Assembly (NCBI GenBank): GCA_019614645.1 | Contig: JABWDB010000009.1 | Span: 5,251,501 to 5,315,500 of the forward strand | Reading direction: 5' to 3' | Source: Stratiolaelaps scimitus | Taxonomy: Eukaryota > Arthropoda > Arachnida > Mesostigmata > Laelapidae | DNA length: 64,000 nt | Part shown: in pieces, positions 51,968 to 64,000 of the stretch | Numbering within the stretch: position 1 is the stretch's first letter | How the letters are laid out: each line of letters starts with the position of its first letter | The notes under the pieces: model-generated | The model's input: the letters and a program-made list of their open reading frames with translations, nothing else | Database searches by the model: none | Told to the model about the DNA's origin: nothing | Program-made: the position numbers and the translations under genes

Positions 51968-52722
51968 TTAAAGGACGATTCGAACGTTGACCATGGGGCC
52001 GGCCTTATTTTTCCAATCGTCGCTAGTTGCATACTCGAGCATGAAGTTGTTCCCGGCGAACTGTACGGCTTTTCGTAGACGCTCGCCAATCGCCTGAATT
52101 TCATCACGGTTTCGATCGAGGTCGGCTCTGATCCAGAGAGAAACTCGGTCCTGGTTCTTTCGCGCAGAGTACGTGGCGCCATTGACAAACGACGCGAGAC
52201 TGTCGAACTGATCACCAATGAGAAGCATCGCGACTTCGGTCCAAACTGCGTCCATTTCGGGGGACCGCATACGACGCTCGCGTAGCGTCACTGACCACAT
52301 ACCGCCCTAAGCACACAACAAGCGACAAGAAAAGGTCGACCGTTCTGAGCTGACATGGTGGTCATGAATACAACTAGATACAGAGAAATTAATCAGAACT
52401 TACATGATAAACCTGCTGATTGTGTATACATTTGTAATACTAAGACCTGATACGTCTCAGGGTTGTTTTCTTCGTTTGATAGCAATTTATATCATTGGAT
52501 AATAGCAGTGATTACAAATCAGATAGTGAGAAATGACTCCTAGAAGTGTACTTCTAGTTTCTTCGCGAGGACAGAATGGCCCAGGATGTTTGCACTCTGA
52601 TTGAGGTGACACATTGTTATCGGACCATGTGTGTATGAGTTCAGCCACAAAATAACAGCTTTACAAGTGAATAGCTTGGCGCCTCTTATATATATATATA
52701 TATATATATAAGAGGCGCCAAG

Positions 52723-52754
<32 letters not shown>

Positions 52755-53502
52755 CAGCGCGAGAATAGTTTCATGCTTTAAAAATTGCAGACACCAGCAC
52801 GATTCAACAGCATCACGACATCACGTCAGCGCGGTGGCTTGGACGGCTGAGTCTCTGGCTGTAAAAAGCCAGAGGCCGCAGGTTCGAATCCCGTTGCATG
52901 ACATGTCAGAGAACTTAAGCATTCTATGCAGTTCCTTTAATAAATCAATAAAGCCTTACCTTACCCTGTCAGGCGTGACCCGTTCAGCGTAAAATCAATG
53001 ACATATGACTACTAACCCCAGTGTTATGTAGGTCTTCCCATTCAGGTCGGATGCCTTTTTTGAAGAGGTTGAAGTCGCGTCCAGGTTGCAGATATGACGG
53101 CTGAATCGTGTGATTATACATGGCCCAGAAGTCCTCAACGGTGTCAAACTCCCAGAGTCGGAGAAGGTTCTCTTGCCACGATTTCTTCTTGTCTCCCTGT
53201 AAATACGAACGAAACATACACAACGCAGCGCAATAATGCATTTGTCGTCAAGTTCAAATTAACAATACAAGCGTGGCAGGTGCAAAAACGGATAGGTAAA
53301 TCGCTAATTAGAACTATGTAGCTGGCATTCTTGGCAGAACGTTAAGTTTTCTTGTTCTTTGCAAATGTGTCAACCACTGGGGGCAGCAATTGTTAGCTCT
53401 TAACTTACAAATTCAACAGAAACAATAGCACATATCCAGTGCAATTATCATCGATTCTGCTCAATACGCAGAGGTGACAGCAAAAAGCAAATAAATTATA
53501 TA

Positions 53503-53535
<33 letters not shown>

Positions 53536-54915
53536 AGCAAATATGCGTACCTGATAGTACCAGAAGACCCATACATCTTCCAAGCGGTGTTTGATGCATG
53601 TTGTTGCGAAGGACTTCTTCTTGATCACGGGATCAGCTCTCTCCGCCTTTTCTGCCATACGATCATCTTCAATCTCGATATTGTCCTTGAATGGGACCGA
53701 CACTCCAACCGTGATCTCGTTGTACCCCGATAGAGTAAGTATTTCCTTCTTGTCAAGGAATCGGCTCGGGTGAAGCGTATCGCCCGATCCATCGTGATGC
53801 TGCGCTATGGGCGGTGGTGAGTCGGGAACCACAGCCTCATCAACGATACCGGCGTTCGATTGGTCACCTCTGAAAATGATGAATTCGTCGTTCGTATTGA
53901 TTAACACTGACCGTAGCCGCCGCCGCCGCCGCAGTTATTATTATTATTATCATCATCATTCTGATCGTCAGCATCACCCTCCTCCCCGGCCAAAATCGTC
54001 AAAATCAAAAACAAAACATATGTGAGAACTTAAGCATTTGTAAAAAACTGCCGTTCTAAAGAAACCAATGAACCAATGTTTCTAGCACAATAAGGGGCGT
54101 ATAGTATATAGTACTAGTGCAATAGCTCTCCTTCACAAAGACCTCGGTTTTCTAATGGCAGAGACAAATCGGTACCGTCGAAAGAAGGAGAGAATAGGTT
54201 AATTAGGCTCATCGACCTTACTCTGTGATACGTGCGCGTACAAAATTTCTAAACAAACCCTTGTTATTACAAAGTATGACTACACAAATAATAGAATTCG
54301 TGAAATATACGAACATAAGTGAAATGATTCTCTCAACTCGTAGTTTCGTTTTAATTAATGGCCACCTTACATAGGTGGGGTACTAGGTGGTCTCATTTTA
54401 TATGCACAGCTGCCCTAGAGAAGGTTTTTGCCGAAATTCTATGAATTGTCACTGTGTTATTGGACTACAAGCCTCTTATGTAGTATCATTATTTGGAGTT
54501 TTCAACAATGTGAAATACGTTTTAGGTGCTATCGCAAGGTTTTTGTTGTTCGTGTTAAAAGTTGCGATAGTTGGGTATCGTTTATTTTAGGTGCGGACAA
54601 CGTCATGAGAACTGTATGTTGTTCCGATAGAACGAGTGCGATTTCAAAATTTCCAAGGGCTTAGCTTCATCATGTCACAATATATAGCAAAAGTGGCTTT
54701 TCTTTTAGATAGAGTGAAAAACTGTACCACTAAGTGATAGTCAAGGCGTTTTGCTGGGGAGGACACAAAGCCAAAGGATGTTTGCCCGCTGACGTCAGTT
54801 ACGAAGTCGTAACGGTGCTATTAATAGCAGCAATAAAAAGCAGTAATTTTCTAAGTAATCTGAGGAAAGCAGAGGTCATCTTAGGTTACACATCCTCAGC
54901 GGGATAGCTACGGGT

Positions 54916-54950
<35 letters not shown>

Positions 54951-55631
54951 ATAAAACAAAATCAAATCATGACTTACATGAGCCTTATCTAACTCGTGAT
55001 TTAATTTGATAGGAAGGTTTGGTTTTGCCCGTTTGATTATGGGTTAGCATATCAACTTCGTCCGTCTAGGTCTTAGCGGGCCCGACCTTGGATGACAGAA
55101 CGCACTCGCTAAACGCTATTAATATCAAAACTGCAATTAAAACTATACTCAAATATTCCTAGAAGGATTAGCCTTTATTCATATCAAGCGAGTGTTCTAG
55201 CAAAACTATCATCGCCAGCTGTGACGCAGTGTCGTACGCCGGTGTGAAAATGCTTTTATTTTGTGTACCTCGCCCCCGTTCTCTTGACTGCGTCGAATAA
55301 CCACCACAGAATTCTACGAAACGCTGCATGCAATACACTCAACCGAGCGTTGCTATCCCTGTCGCTTACAATTGTGTGGCTACCACGTCCCGTTGATCAG
55401 GGGGGGAGGGAGTTGGTCGATCGGTTGCTGTTGTACTTACGTTGTCGTCAAGCCGACATCGTCTAATTCCGTCAGCACGTCGGATTCCTCGAGGCCGCAG
55501 TAAAACGTTGTCAGTTGATCCACGTCGGGCGGCATCGAAGACACGTTATCCACGGTTGACACCAGAGCTGGAACCTCCATGATGGGCGATCTCTGCTTTT
55601 TGCCCTTCTTCGCGTTCTTCTTCTTCACCAT
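51968..55631 (-). CDS. eIF4E-family cap-binding protein with long N-terminal extension
   Basis: Four coding exons: 55441-55631, 53551-53869, 53017-53196 and 51968-52306, joining in frame to 342 residues (typical eIF4E is about 215). The family binds the 7-methylguanosine cap of mRNA to start or repress translation. The cap-clamp Trp residues are present: KKSWQENL (about W177) and RPEWED (about W223 with E224). EDFWAMYNH (W194) supplies the eIF4G/4E-BP face, and VSLWIR (W288) is also conserved. The core fits class I eIF4E better than 4EHP, but it is divergent. About 165 residues precede it: a basic start (KKKNAKKGKKQR), acidic low-complexity segments, and a Ser/Pro-rich part. Exon 1 is supported by a perfect GTAAGT donor whose phase restores a Thr codon with exon 2. 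The start sits in a good context (CGCAATGG). A shorter isoform from a downstream Met is possible. Confidence 0.93.
52671..52726. repeat. 56-bp perfect palindrome with TA core
   Basis: ATAGCTTGGCGCCTCTTA, then a TA run, then the exact reverse complement. It sits in intron 3 of the eIF4E-like gene and runs into another TA repeat to about 52754. Such DNA readily extrudes a cruciform. Confidence 0.95.
52825..52963 (+). mobile_element. SINE family A, tRNA-derived, near full-length copy
   Basis: The first ~75 bases form a tRNA-like body: GCGCGGTGGCTTGGACGG resembles box A and D-loop sequence, CTCTGGCT...AGCCAGAG forms an anticodon-like stem, and GGTTCGAATCCCG is a perfect box B. A short unrelated body follows (GCAGTTCCTTTAATAAATCAAT), ending in AAAGCCTTACCTTACC. 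The same body occurs at 27421-27522. It lies in intron 3 of the eIF4E-like gene, antisense to it. Confidence 0.85.
53496..53535. repeat. (TA)n microsatellite abutting eIF4E-like exon 2
   Basis: About 40 bases of TA lie 16 bases from the exon 2 donor, on the intron side. Length changes here could affect splicing; this is inference. Confidence 0.9.
54918..54947. repeat. (TA)n microsatellite in eIF4E-like intron 1
   Basis: A TA run of about 30 bases, seen directly. Confidence 0.9.
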
Positions 55632-57224
55632 TGCGTGAGCCCTCTGCTTGCGCTGCTTCTCTCGATTGTGAAGGTACGATTACCACAAGCCCTATGACCT
55701 CTACTAATACTAGTACAACCAGTATCACTAGGAGAGCTAGTCTACCAAGAACACGAATCTCTTCTGAGTATGTCTCGATAATAGCCAGTCTCTGACTCGT
55801 ATATTACGAGCTTCGACGAAAAAGGACAACAAGCTTCGCTCGGGCGATCGCACTACGACAGGCTGTCGTCCGTACCGATCATCATTGGATTTCGAAACCA
55901 CAACATCAAATATGCGCTGACACCAATGGTTTGAGATGCGTACCGAACAAATGCTCGATTGCTTGGATCGATGCTGGACTGGCTGGTCGTGTGCGCCCAC
56001 TTCGTTCGCTTTGGCCGTGATTTGTCGCCGGTGTCGTGTCGTCGTCTCGATGCAGGCGAGCGTCCACGCACTCTGGACAAAAAATGTCGCGGTCGCCCAG
56101 ATGTGCACACCGTTACTAACGATATGTGATGTGCGAACCGCATTTCTTCTGTTCCTTTAATTGTTATTATTATTATTCTTAATTACTCATATTATGATTA
56201 TTATGAGTTCAAAACGATTGGCGTGGTGGGCGCTCTGCATAACGTCTGCAAGCATACGTTCCCGATGCTGCTTTCAGCTTCGAACGCGTACGAACTCATT
56301 GGTGACAGGTGCAATCTGACAATGATACCGTTGTTACAATCATTCAAACAAAGGTTCCCATGTTTGTGGCCTCAAACATTGCGTTGTGTGTTTCTTTTTG
56401 CGAGTGCAGCTCTTTAATAGAAAATATATAACTAGCATGAAAACGCAAGTGCACTAAATGCAAATACACTGGATTGTAATCAGCGGGGATGGTATAAGCG
56501 GAGGAAAGGTGCTAATTACAACGTTTATGGAAAGTGTATAGGCATCATCATGTATAATTGTTAATTAATAATCGTTATTATTATTATTATTATAGAAGGT
56601 CGATTTAAATTTTAACGTAATGATGTTTGCTGGCCTAATTTTGTTATCAGATTCAAATGATTAATTACATATGCACTCGGCAGGCAGTATAGAAAGATAG
56701 TTTAGCAGTGGCCAATGGATAAAATTGCTTTTGACCAGCGAAGCCCGAAAGGATACGACATTAGCGATTCTGAGTTGTAACCTTCAACGTCCTGATTGGA
56801 ACTCGGATCGTTTTGTCGAAACTAAAATCGGAAGCAGGCGAACCATGCTGCTAAACCATATCGAGGTTTTCTATATTTCGTTTGGCAGGGGCCGATGCCG
56901 AGGTATAAATATGCCTCATACATCCCTATACGTCGTTATTAGACGAACAAGCCAAAGAAATACGGTGATTCTTCCTTTTGTTCGCATGTCCAGACGTATT
57001 CGAGTTTCTGCTAGAGACATCGATACCAACGAAAAAATGTCCAGTTCCAATTTATTGATTTGAGAGCATTGTGAGCTGTGTCCCAAATTTATGGAGGCTC
57101 GTATCATAAACAAACACTTCGAATGCGGTTCGTTCGTTCAACTCGCGAAGGTGCATGGTAGAATAGCCATATTTCAGGTAGGCAACATCCACATGACGCC
57201 GGACGAGGGGATTTGTCCGAACGG

Positions 57225-57255
57225 TTCTAGGTTGCAACTCGGTTGCAACTTAGAA
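57225..57255. repeat. 31-bp hairpin
   Basis: TTCTAGGTTGCAAC and GTTGCAACTTAGAA are complementary apart from one base, with a 3-base spacer. Its location is otherwise featureless. Confidence 0.8.
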
Positions 57256-60200
57256 TGGTGGTCTGAGAATGCACTGACCATGGACCTCTGACGACGATCA
57301 GACTTCAGAAAGTGCAACCGATAAATAACTAACTAAAACGAATAAAAGTTCCAAGTGTCCGAGGTAAGTGTCACATTCCCCGGATCGCCCGATGCATCCG
57401 GAGTGTAGATCCATAAACATTCAGAGAATGGCCTGGGTCAAACTTGCGCAGAAAACTTCCGAAGTCCGAAGTGAGGACCTTCATTGCCTTCGTCGTTGGC
57501 GTCGAAACTCATTTGAGGGAAAAAAAGTTACAGGAGGACCACCTGCTCGTAGAAGACGTCGGGGAGGTGTGAGCCATCAGGGTAAAGGGGGACGCCTCCT
57601 ATCGTTGCTGATCTTGTCGTTGCCAATCTTCTTTCGAGAGGTCTTGAGAAATTATCACAAATTTCATCGTTTTGCCTTGTGCCTTGTTCGTAGTGCCGGT
57701 TACTCAAGGTGTATTCATTTCAGTGTAGTACAGTATTACAATTATCTTGTCTGAACAAATTCAGAAGCGGAGTCACCTTAATATTATTATTATTATAGGC
57801 AGTCATCGGTCCTTTCCTAATCCAAGTGACCTTAGTACCTTTCTGATATTGAAACTGCGTTAACCCTCTGCACATACCACGATAGGGCTTTGTAGTAACG
57901 AGAACTTGCTCGCTTGTCTTCAGATATTACGATAGCTTTGTCGACCAACTCTCGCCTAACGGTAGGTTAGCCGTGAGTGGAACAGGCCGAGTTTCTATTT
58001 TTTCTTCATTCATACATATGTGAAGCCCTAGAAGCTCATCTGTTCTCAAGTTAGTTAGTTAACTATTATTGCAAGTTAGCCGCAAGGTAGTTCGCTATGC
58101 TGACTCTGTCCTTGTAGGCAGCAGCCTTTCTATTTTCTTAGCACAATCAGGGTGACACAAAGATCGAGTGAGGTTATCATGTCTGTGGGTGTATGTGCTT
58201 CAAGCATTTCGAGCGGCTATCGATACGTGCGACTGTTGCAGGGTATCTTAGCATCGTTGTGCGGCGTCGCACTGTGTAGCGGACGTTCTCGGCTGGCGTT
58301 CTCACCCACTCGGTCTCTCGCGATTGCGTTCGTGGCTGGGAACACCCTGTCTCAACCAGATCACTCTTTCCATGATCCCCTTATACGCCGCTGTGTCTGT
58401 CCCCACGGAATCACCAGATCCCATTCTCATCCCTCAAACACAACCTAAAAGTGAGGGATCCCTCAGACCCCGCGGGACGCGACTCTAGTGGAAACGACTC
58501 GGTGGCAGTCGTCATTCGCTGCCCATTCACAGCGCTATCGATGCTGTTTCTAGCTGTCGTCAGCGAAGTACTGTACGACTAATGAGGTCCGAACGCGTTG
58601 GCGGCAAGGCGCTGGCACACCGACAATGCGCAACACGAAGAGGCTGCGGGTAACATATAGGGAGACGAATCGCGGACAGACACTGTGCGCTGTTCGATTG
58701 TTGCTCTGCTGTATAATACGCATGTGATCGGGTATCGGGAACTGCTGCACATTTATCCGCTGACCAATTTCTCCGCTCTTACCTTATACATATTGGGTAG
58801 ACTTCTGTGAGACGGCAATCCCGATGGGTGTTGAGAAGCCTCTCCGAAGTCGTTGTCGTTCGTTTCAAACGAGCGCCCGTTTGCATAACGAAACCTGCGC
58901 GCTGGCTGGACCCAGGAGAAATGCGCGCAGACGAACGCACAGGCGAAATTAGTATAACATGAACGAGCTCGTGCCGCTCGCAATTCGATCAAACACTGAC
59001 ACTGGTTTCGGAGCTCGTTCTCCCCGCGCGGAAATGGGATTTGCTTTGCGCTCCGAACTGTTGTATATGTGTCACCACTGACTCTTGTGGTGATCTTTTT
59101 TTGCTGCGCTGAAGCTTATTTTCGCTGCTCCGCTGGCTGCCGGAACTTGCAGGCCATATCTACCCCTGCCTAGCGTTGTCTAGAGCCGTCTAGTCGTGCC
59201 AAACTCCCCTGACGGCGACGGTATAAAACAGTACCTCGGATTTCAAATGAGGATAACCAGCGGGCGGACTAGTTACTCCGGTCGCCGTCATAATTCTCCC
59301 ATTCGGAAGGATTTGGCTACTGGAGCCCTGACGAAACTGTTCGAATCTCATGATTTGTTCCCGTCATTCGACCATCACCTCTAGAGACGGTCGGAGTAAT
59401 ATGGTTGCGAAGGATGAAATTTCCACTATCGGCAGTGAATTGAGTCAACAGAGTAGCGTAGCCGTGCACTCACTGTCGGGCCGACCATATGGCAACCTCA
59501 CGACAGACCGCAACTCGTCATGTTGCAGCATCCGGCCCAACGCACACTATCATTGTTGTGTGCACGTGGAGGGGCAAACGCCTATATATCCCTCTGCCTA
59601 TATACAGTATATATATATATATATTGTACTGAATTCCCAGTGGACGCGACGGCTTGTCGCTGCTGGTCTTATATTCATCAATGCGCCCGAAGGGTTCGAG
59701 TCGAGCCATCGTGCTTACAGCGAACGGTCACCGTTGTGTGTCATGAAGTAAGCAGACTCAGTGGTTCAGCGGACCATGCCACAGAGACCACACTTTGGCG
59801 TAACCGCGACCGTCGTCGAGAACAAAAATGATGTGTGATCCACTATAACATGTACGGATAATATGGTTGTATTGTCGTGAGGCTATCAGAGCGAACGTTT
59901 TTTTGCTGTTGCGGTTGCCGCCGGTTGTCCAATGGGAGTTTCCGCACTGATGTGAATGAGGTAGAATTATCTCTCTCTCTCTCTCTCGATCCCTCTATCT
60001 CGCCTATTTATATATGATACATATATATTATAGCATCTCCCTCTCCCTATCTCTGTTCATCTTTCTCCATAGAGCCATCCTGTTTGTCACCGTGGTGCTG
60101 TTACTTTCGTATGGGTGCTGTTATTGAACAAGCTATCAGCTCGTCTCTCCTCTGCCCCCCTCCCGACGCTCTTAAGCCTCTTGAGGATTCGTAGAGAAGA

Positions 60201-61757
60201 GTACGCACAGACCGACCGGACATCGCTGGGGATAGCTTCGCCCTGCGCTTATCTGCTTTAGGCTGTCTATCTGTTTGAACGGCGAAGAAAGACAGCCGGA
60301 CGGGAAGACTAGTGGCTGTATGCCGCGGACGGCGCATACGGAAGCTGTTGACTTCCGTGTCAGCGAGCCCGTGAGAGTATCTGAGCATGGAGGTTGGGAC
60401 AGTATGTGTTGCATATATTAACACTTCACACAGAGTTACTCTCGCGGCCCGTTCGGCTTGCTTGAGTGCAGATGGCAGGAGGCGTCTCAAGTCACGACGA
60501 CACGGTAGACTGGCCGAGGGACGACTCAAATGGCCAGCAGTGGAAACTCAGCCAAAAGGATCACGCCAGAGAGGGGGAGAGCTGGCGAGAACAGTGCGCA
60601 AGGGCCAATCTGCCGAGGCAATGGGCCTCTGTGCTGGTCCATGCAAATGTCAATCATCTACACAATCGCTGGACCCCATTGGCTGAATAAGGGGGAGGCC
60701 GATTATCTCTGGTCGACATTAAACTTTCCATTGTCACATAGCGGTAGCGCAGGGCGAGCCTCGAGTCGGTCGCGGGAGCCAACGCGGACCACTCGACGTG
60801 GACCACGGTGGGTCATGCTGAATCCTTTAAGTGCAGCGAACGGGCCGGCGAGCGGATTGGATATCGGAAATTCAAAGCAGTCAAGTGAAATTTTGAAGTA
60901 TTGATCGTACTGAAGTCGAACGAGAAGGGAGGGTGGTTTTCAGAGGTTCGCCACCAAATGAATACATGACTAACTGCTGGCCGCCTTTTGTCGGCAGCTA
61001 ATACACAGTCAACTCGAGCCGTCTCAGCCGCCTGTTCATCATTGACCACCTATGCGAAACGAGTGCATGTGACAATTTCACATGACAACTCATCCCAGGT
61101 GAGACATGGCACAGAGGCATGCTTCGATTTGAGATGTAGAGCTGACCGTATTTAGATGATATTCATTTGAAAGTTGTTCGTCATGTTCGTTGTACTCTTT
61201 TGGCACCGTCTCTATTTCAATAGCATCCAGTGCATCTCCCGTCAAAGGTGACAAATCGACCTGCCAACAGTTTGTAGATTGCAGAAGAATAACTCGCTAA
61301 CTATTTCTAGTTAAGACAGATTCATTTACTCGGTTGCGTACCCGCACGTTAACAATTCCTTCGCGTGATACCATGTTGCATTCTGTTCCAACCCAAACAC
61401 CATAGTCCCGGGGGTAGTACAGGGGGTATTCTATTGTATCCATTTCTAGTCGATAAGCAGTAAATCAAGCCGCGTCGCAAGTGTTCCAACGTGCAAGGTC
61501 TCTCGATCTACGCTCTCACCTAATTCAATTTTTGTTCATGCCACGAAGACATTGAAAACGGCAAACACTTGACGGACATATGTGTGTGTGTGTGTGTCGT
61601 TCTCGGCGGATTGCTGTCGACAGCGGGATGTTATAGAGGGGTGGCTGCTTCATTGATTGACAGTTGCAATAGTTAATTATTCGAATTATTTGATATTCAA
61701 GTTATCCATTTTAACACGATTGCACACGATGAGGACTCTACTTGTTCTTTAACTCTC

Positions 61758-61760
<3 letters not shown>

Positions 61761-61790
<30 letters not shown>
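61761..61790. repeat. (GA)n microsatellite
   Basis: About 30 bases of uninterrupted GA repeat. Another GA run lies inside the right arm of the nearby foldback element (about 62002-62019). Confidence 0.9.
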
Positions 61791-61792
<2 letters not shown>

Positions 61793-61900
61793 GGAGAGTG
61801 CAAGTCCACCGACGACCATCGATAGATGCGTGCAGCGCACGCGTGTTCGGTGTCAATGCTCCTGTCTGAGATACTTCCGCATACTTAATCTGTATATACG

Positions 61901-62031
61901 AGGTCGTACACGCTAAGAGCTTATCAACGCTAATGTTGCTTCGCTTACATAAATATATATATATATATATAGGGAAGCAACATTGGCGTTGATAAGCTCT
62001 CAGAGAGAGAGAGAGAGAGCTTGTACGACCT
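61901..62031. repeat. foldback element with TA loop and GA insertion
   Basis: The left arm (61901-61943) and right arm (61972-62031) are complementary: AGGTCGTACA pairs with TGTACGACCT at the tips, and GAGCTTATCAACGC...ATGTTGCTTC pairs with GAAGCAACAT...GCGTTGATAAGCTC inside. The loop is mostly TA. A (GA)n tract has expanded within the right arm only, after the arms formed. Confidence 0.88.
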
Positions 62032-64000
62032 AGGTTCTACAACTATTTTGATAGACCTGCTCCAATCAACCGGTCACGATGATTAAAATTCTAAACATTC
62101 ACACTACTCGGGTTTCATATTCGGCAACGTAATATGCATGCTCTCATTTATGTAATGGGGTACAATTTAGACGGACCCGACCGAGTTTATCGATCTTCAA
62201 ATCGAACATGGGATATATTTGTTTCCGCGTTGGGTCTTCAGGAATGATAGTGGCCTACCGAATTCGTCGGTGAACCTACTTCCACCCTTCCTGCCTGTTA
62301 GAGAGAGAGGGAGGGAGAGCAACTAGTTCTATCAAATGGGCAAACGAGGACGGAAAATATATTCGAAAACTTGCAAAAGCGATGTAAACTAGAACAGTCA
62401 CGGCCAACGAACCGAAGCTAGTGATTGCCACACACACATATACACACGTCGCCTCTGTCGCTCGATCGAGCTTACGGAACCATCCACAAACTCAAACTTG
62501 AATTTGCCTTAATTCACCTATTCAACTATTATTGTTATATATTAATGCTTAATGGCCACCCGCCTAGCCGGCCAGCTGTTTAAATTGTCCCGGCAGGGTT
62601 GACGAGGCCCTGCCTCCCAGCGTCCGTTCGCTCCGCGCTAAGTATTCAATTTCGTTTAAGGTCCTCGTCCAGTTCGACTACCTAGAGCTAGAGTTGAAGC
62701 GCGAGCCTAGCCGAGTCGCGAGCTGGCCTGGACGCTCCCTCCACCATCAACGCTGCAGCCATGACGACCGAAACCAAATCATCTTCGCCGCTACGGGGAT
62801 CCACGATTTCTTCTAACGGGGTTAACAGGCCATTGCCTTAATGAAGATTGCTGAGAGGAGAGTCGGACGTTCGTTCTTGGACGCGGAAGTTGTCGTCGGG
62901 GGCATGAATGAACGTCGGGCAGCACTTTCAAGAAATCCGAGATAGATCATTGGCCACATGAGTTTAACGGGTGAAAGCGGTGGCGGCGGTGACGGTGGCG
63001 ATCTTGTTGGCGGATGCACCGGGGCCCTACTGCGAATAAAATAAACAGATTCATTGCACAGAAGCTGTGCCCATCTCATTAATTTCGTAGGTCCATCGTG
63101 TAAAAAGGCGTCTGCTCGGCTAGCACCGGCTTCAACATCTTTCCGGATCCCCCAAATTTGCAAAGCTACATACTTCCGTGAGTAAAAGGTATCTATAAGT
63201 TTTACTCACAGCTTCAGTGATCCTTCCAGACAAAGAACTTCCTGCCTCCTTTCATCTGTCCATAACCACATAAACAACGACAGATTGGCATTGCGGTACA
63301 ACTCAACAACCGCGCCGAACGCAAGCAATTTGAGTTGTAGCATTCGACTACTAACTGCTCCAATGACTACCGCTGGTGCATAACTATAATTACTCTGCTA
63401 CCTCTGCTCAGAATAGGCCCACTTCGCCCTAGTCGGCGCCTATGCCCTTAGTGTTTGCAGCCGACAGCGTTAGATTGGTGTCGGGAGCGGGCTGCGCTTG
63501 GGGTGGTTCATGGCGCAATCCTGCTTCTCGACGATTATGCCGTCCATACGCTGGTCATGACAAATACAGCATTTAGAGCGCGGAGCTGAACGAATCCGGA
63601 GACCATTAATTGGATTGCGTCAAGGTATCTGGTGTTCCCCTTTGCCGCCTCCACTCCCTATGGCGCTATCCTGGGGGCTCAATTCGCCTGATTGCGTGAC
63701 GTTCGAAACCGGCGCCTGAAACACGCTACTGTGCTAAATTACAGTAGTTGACAAGTAATCCACGCTCATCTGTGATCGGTTATATATTATCCGGCGGCTG
63801 ACGCCTGCCATATACAGCAATGGGCGATTGCAATCATAACTGTTGATATAGGCAGGCGGCACTGACATTGTCTCACGGAGACAGACGCGTCGCCGATGGT
63901 GATATACTGCGTCCGAATGCAAATGAGTTCGTTCTGCTTTTTCTAAGCGGCGCTGACGGCCCCCCGAGATGATGTCACAATTGCAGCTCAGACGAAGAAG

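Larger units (their letters stand above)
55632..64000. other. right-hand region without recognised genes
   Basis: The first few hundred bases should be the 5' leader and promoter of the eIF4E-like gene. Beyond that the DNA alternates AT-rich stretches with CpG-rich patches (about 58400-59300, 60100-60850, 62560-63150). It carries AG, GT and TA microsatellites, ATT-type runs near 56165 and 56575, and a foldback element near 61.9 kb. Open frames of up to 142 codons lack family resemblance. A short frame with good start context lies at 62761 but could not be extended. Confidence 0.5.

Noticed and set aside
52825..52905. Functional tRNA gene
   Set aside because: Box B is perfect, but the anticodon arm is too long, the acceptor stem pairs poorly, and a SINE body follows that is shared with another locus.
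59640..59705. tRNA or SINE head with GGTTCGAGTC box B-like motif
   Set aside because: No convincing box A, no cloverleaf and no matching body elsewhere in the window.
62761..62841. Start exon candidate with good Kozak context
   Set aside because: Only 26 codons before a stop, no good donor and no recognisable continuation.

Overview
The window is a stretch of an animal nuclear chromosome. Genes are broken by GT-AG introns, gene order alternates between strands, promoter-like stretches are CpG-rich, (TA)n microsatellites occur about every 3 kb, and there are copies of tRNA-derived SINEs. The seven proteins that can be assembled are all conserved metazoan families. The Mediator subunits resemble arthropod ones (MED11 has an HARSRMNELE helix and a low-complexity tail; MED30 has a Gly-rich N-terminus). 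I infer an arthropod, possibly a parasitiform mite or tick, but the sequence alone does not fix the species. There are no prokaryotic operons, CRISPR arrays, or intact viral or transposase genes.

Layout, left to right: (1) 1-11.3 kb: no recognisable gene; CpG-rich blocks with trinucleotide repeats, likely regulatory or untranslated sequence. (2) 11.7-13.7 kb, minus: a divergent PP1-like Ser/Thr phosphatase whose first coding exon lies between two direct repeats. (3) 17.8-21.8 kb, plus: TRIP13/PCH2 AAA+ ATPase, seven exons, with a 166-bp inverted repeat in intron 6. (4) 23.8-27.1 kb, minus: MED30, four exons. (5) 28.8-32.5 kb, plus: ACTL6A/BAP55 actin-related protein, seven exons, head-to-head with MED30. 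(6) 35.4-41.9 kb, minus: a phosphatidylethanolamine-binding protein with a predicted signal peptide and a 5.5-kb first intron. (7) 48.3-51.2 kb, plus: MED11 with a 190-residue Gly/Met/Gln-rich tail. (8) 52.0-55.6 kb, minus: an eIF4E-family cap-binding protein with a ~165-residue N-terminal extension, convergent with MED11. (9) 55.7-64 kb: no recognisable gene; microsatellites, a foldback repeat and CpG-rich patches.

Functionally the window mixes transcription (MED11 and MED30 of Mediator, ACTL6A of SWI/SNF-type and related chromatin complexes), translation (eIF4E), meiotic and mitotic checkpoint remodelling (TRIP13), phosphatase signalling (PP1-like) and a secreted lipid- or ligand-binding protein (PEBP). 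Nothing suggests a co-regulated operon; these are independent genes at ordinary animal spacing. Exon borders were assigned by eye from splice consensus, reading-frame continuity and family alignment recalled from general knowledge. Every gene model below closes in frame from start to stop.
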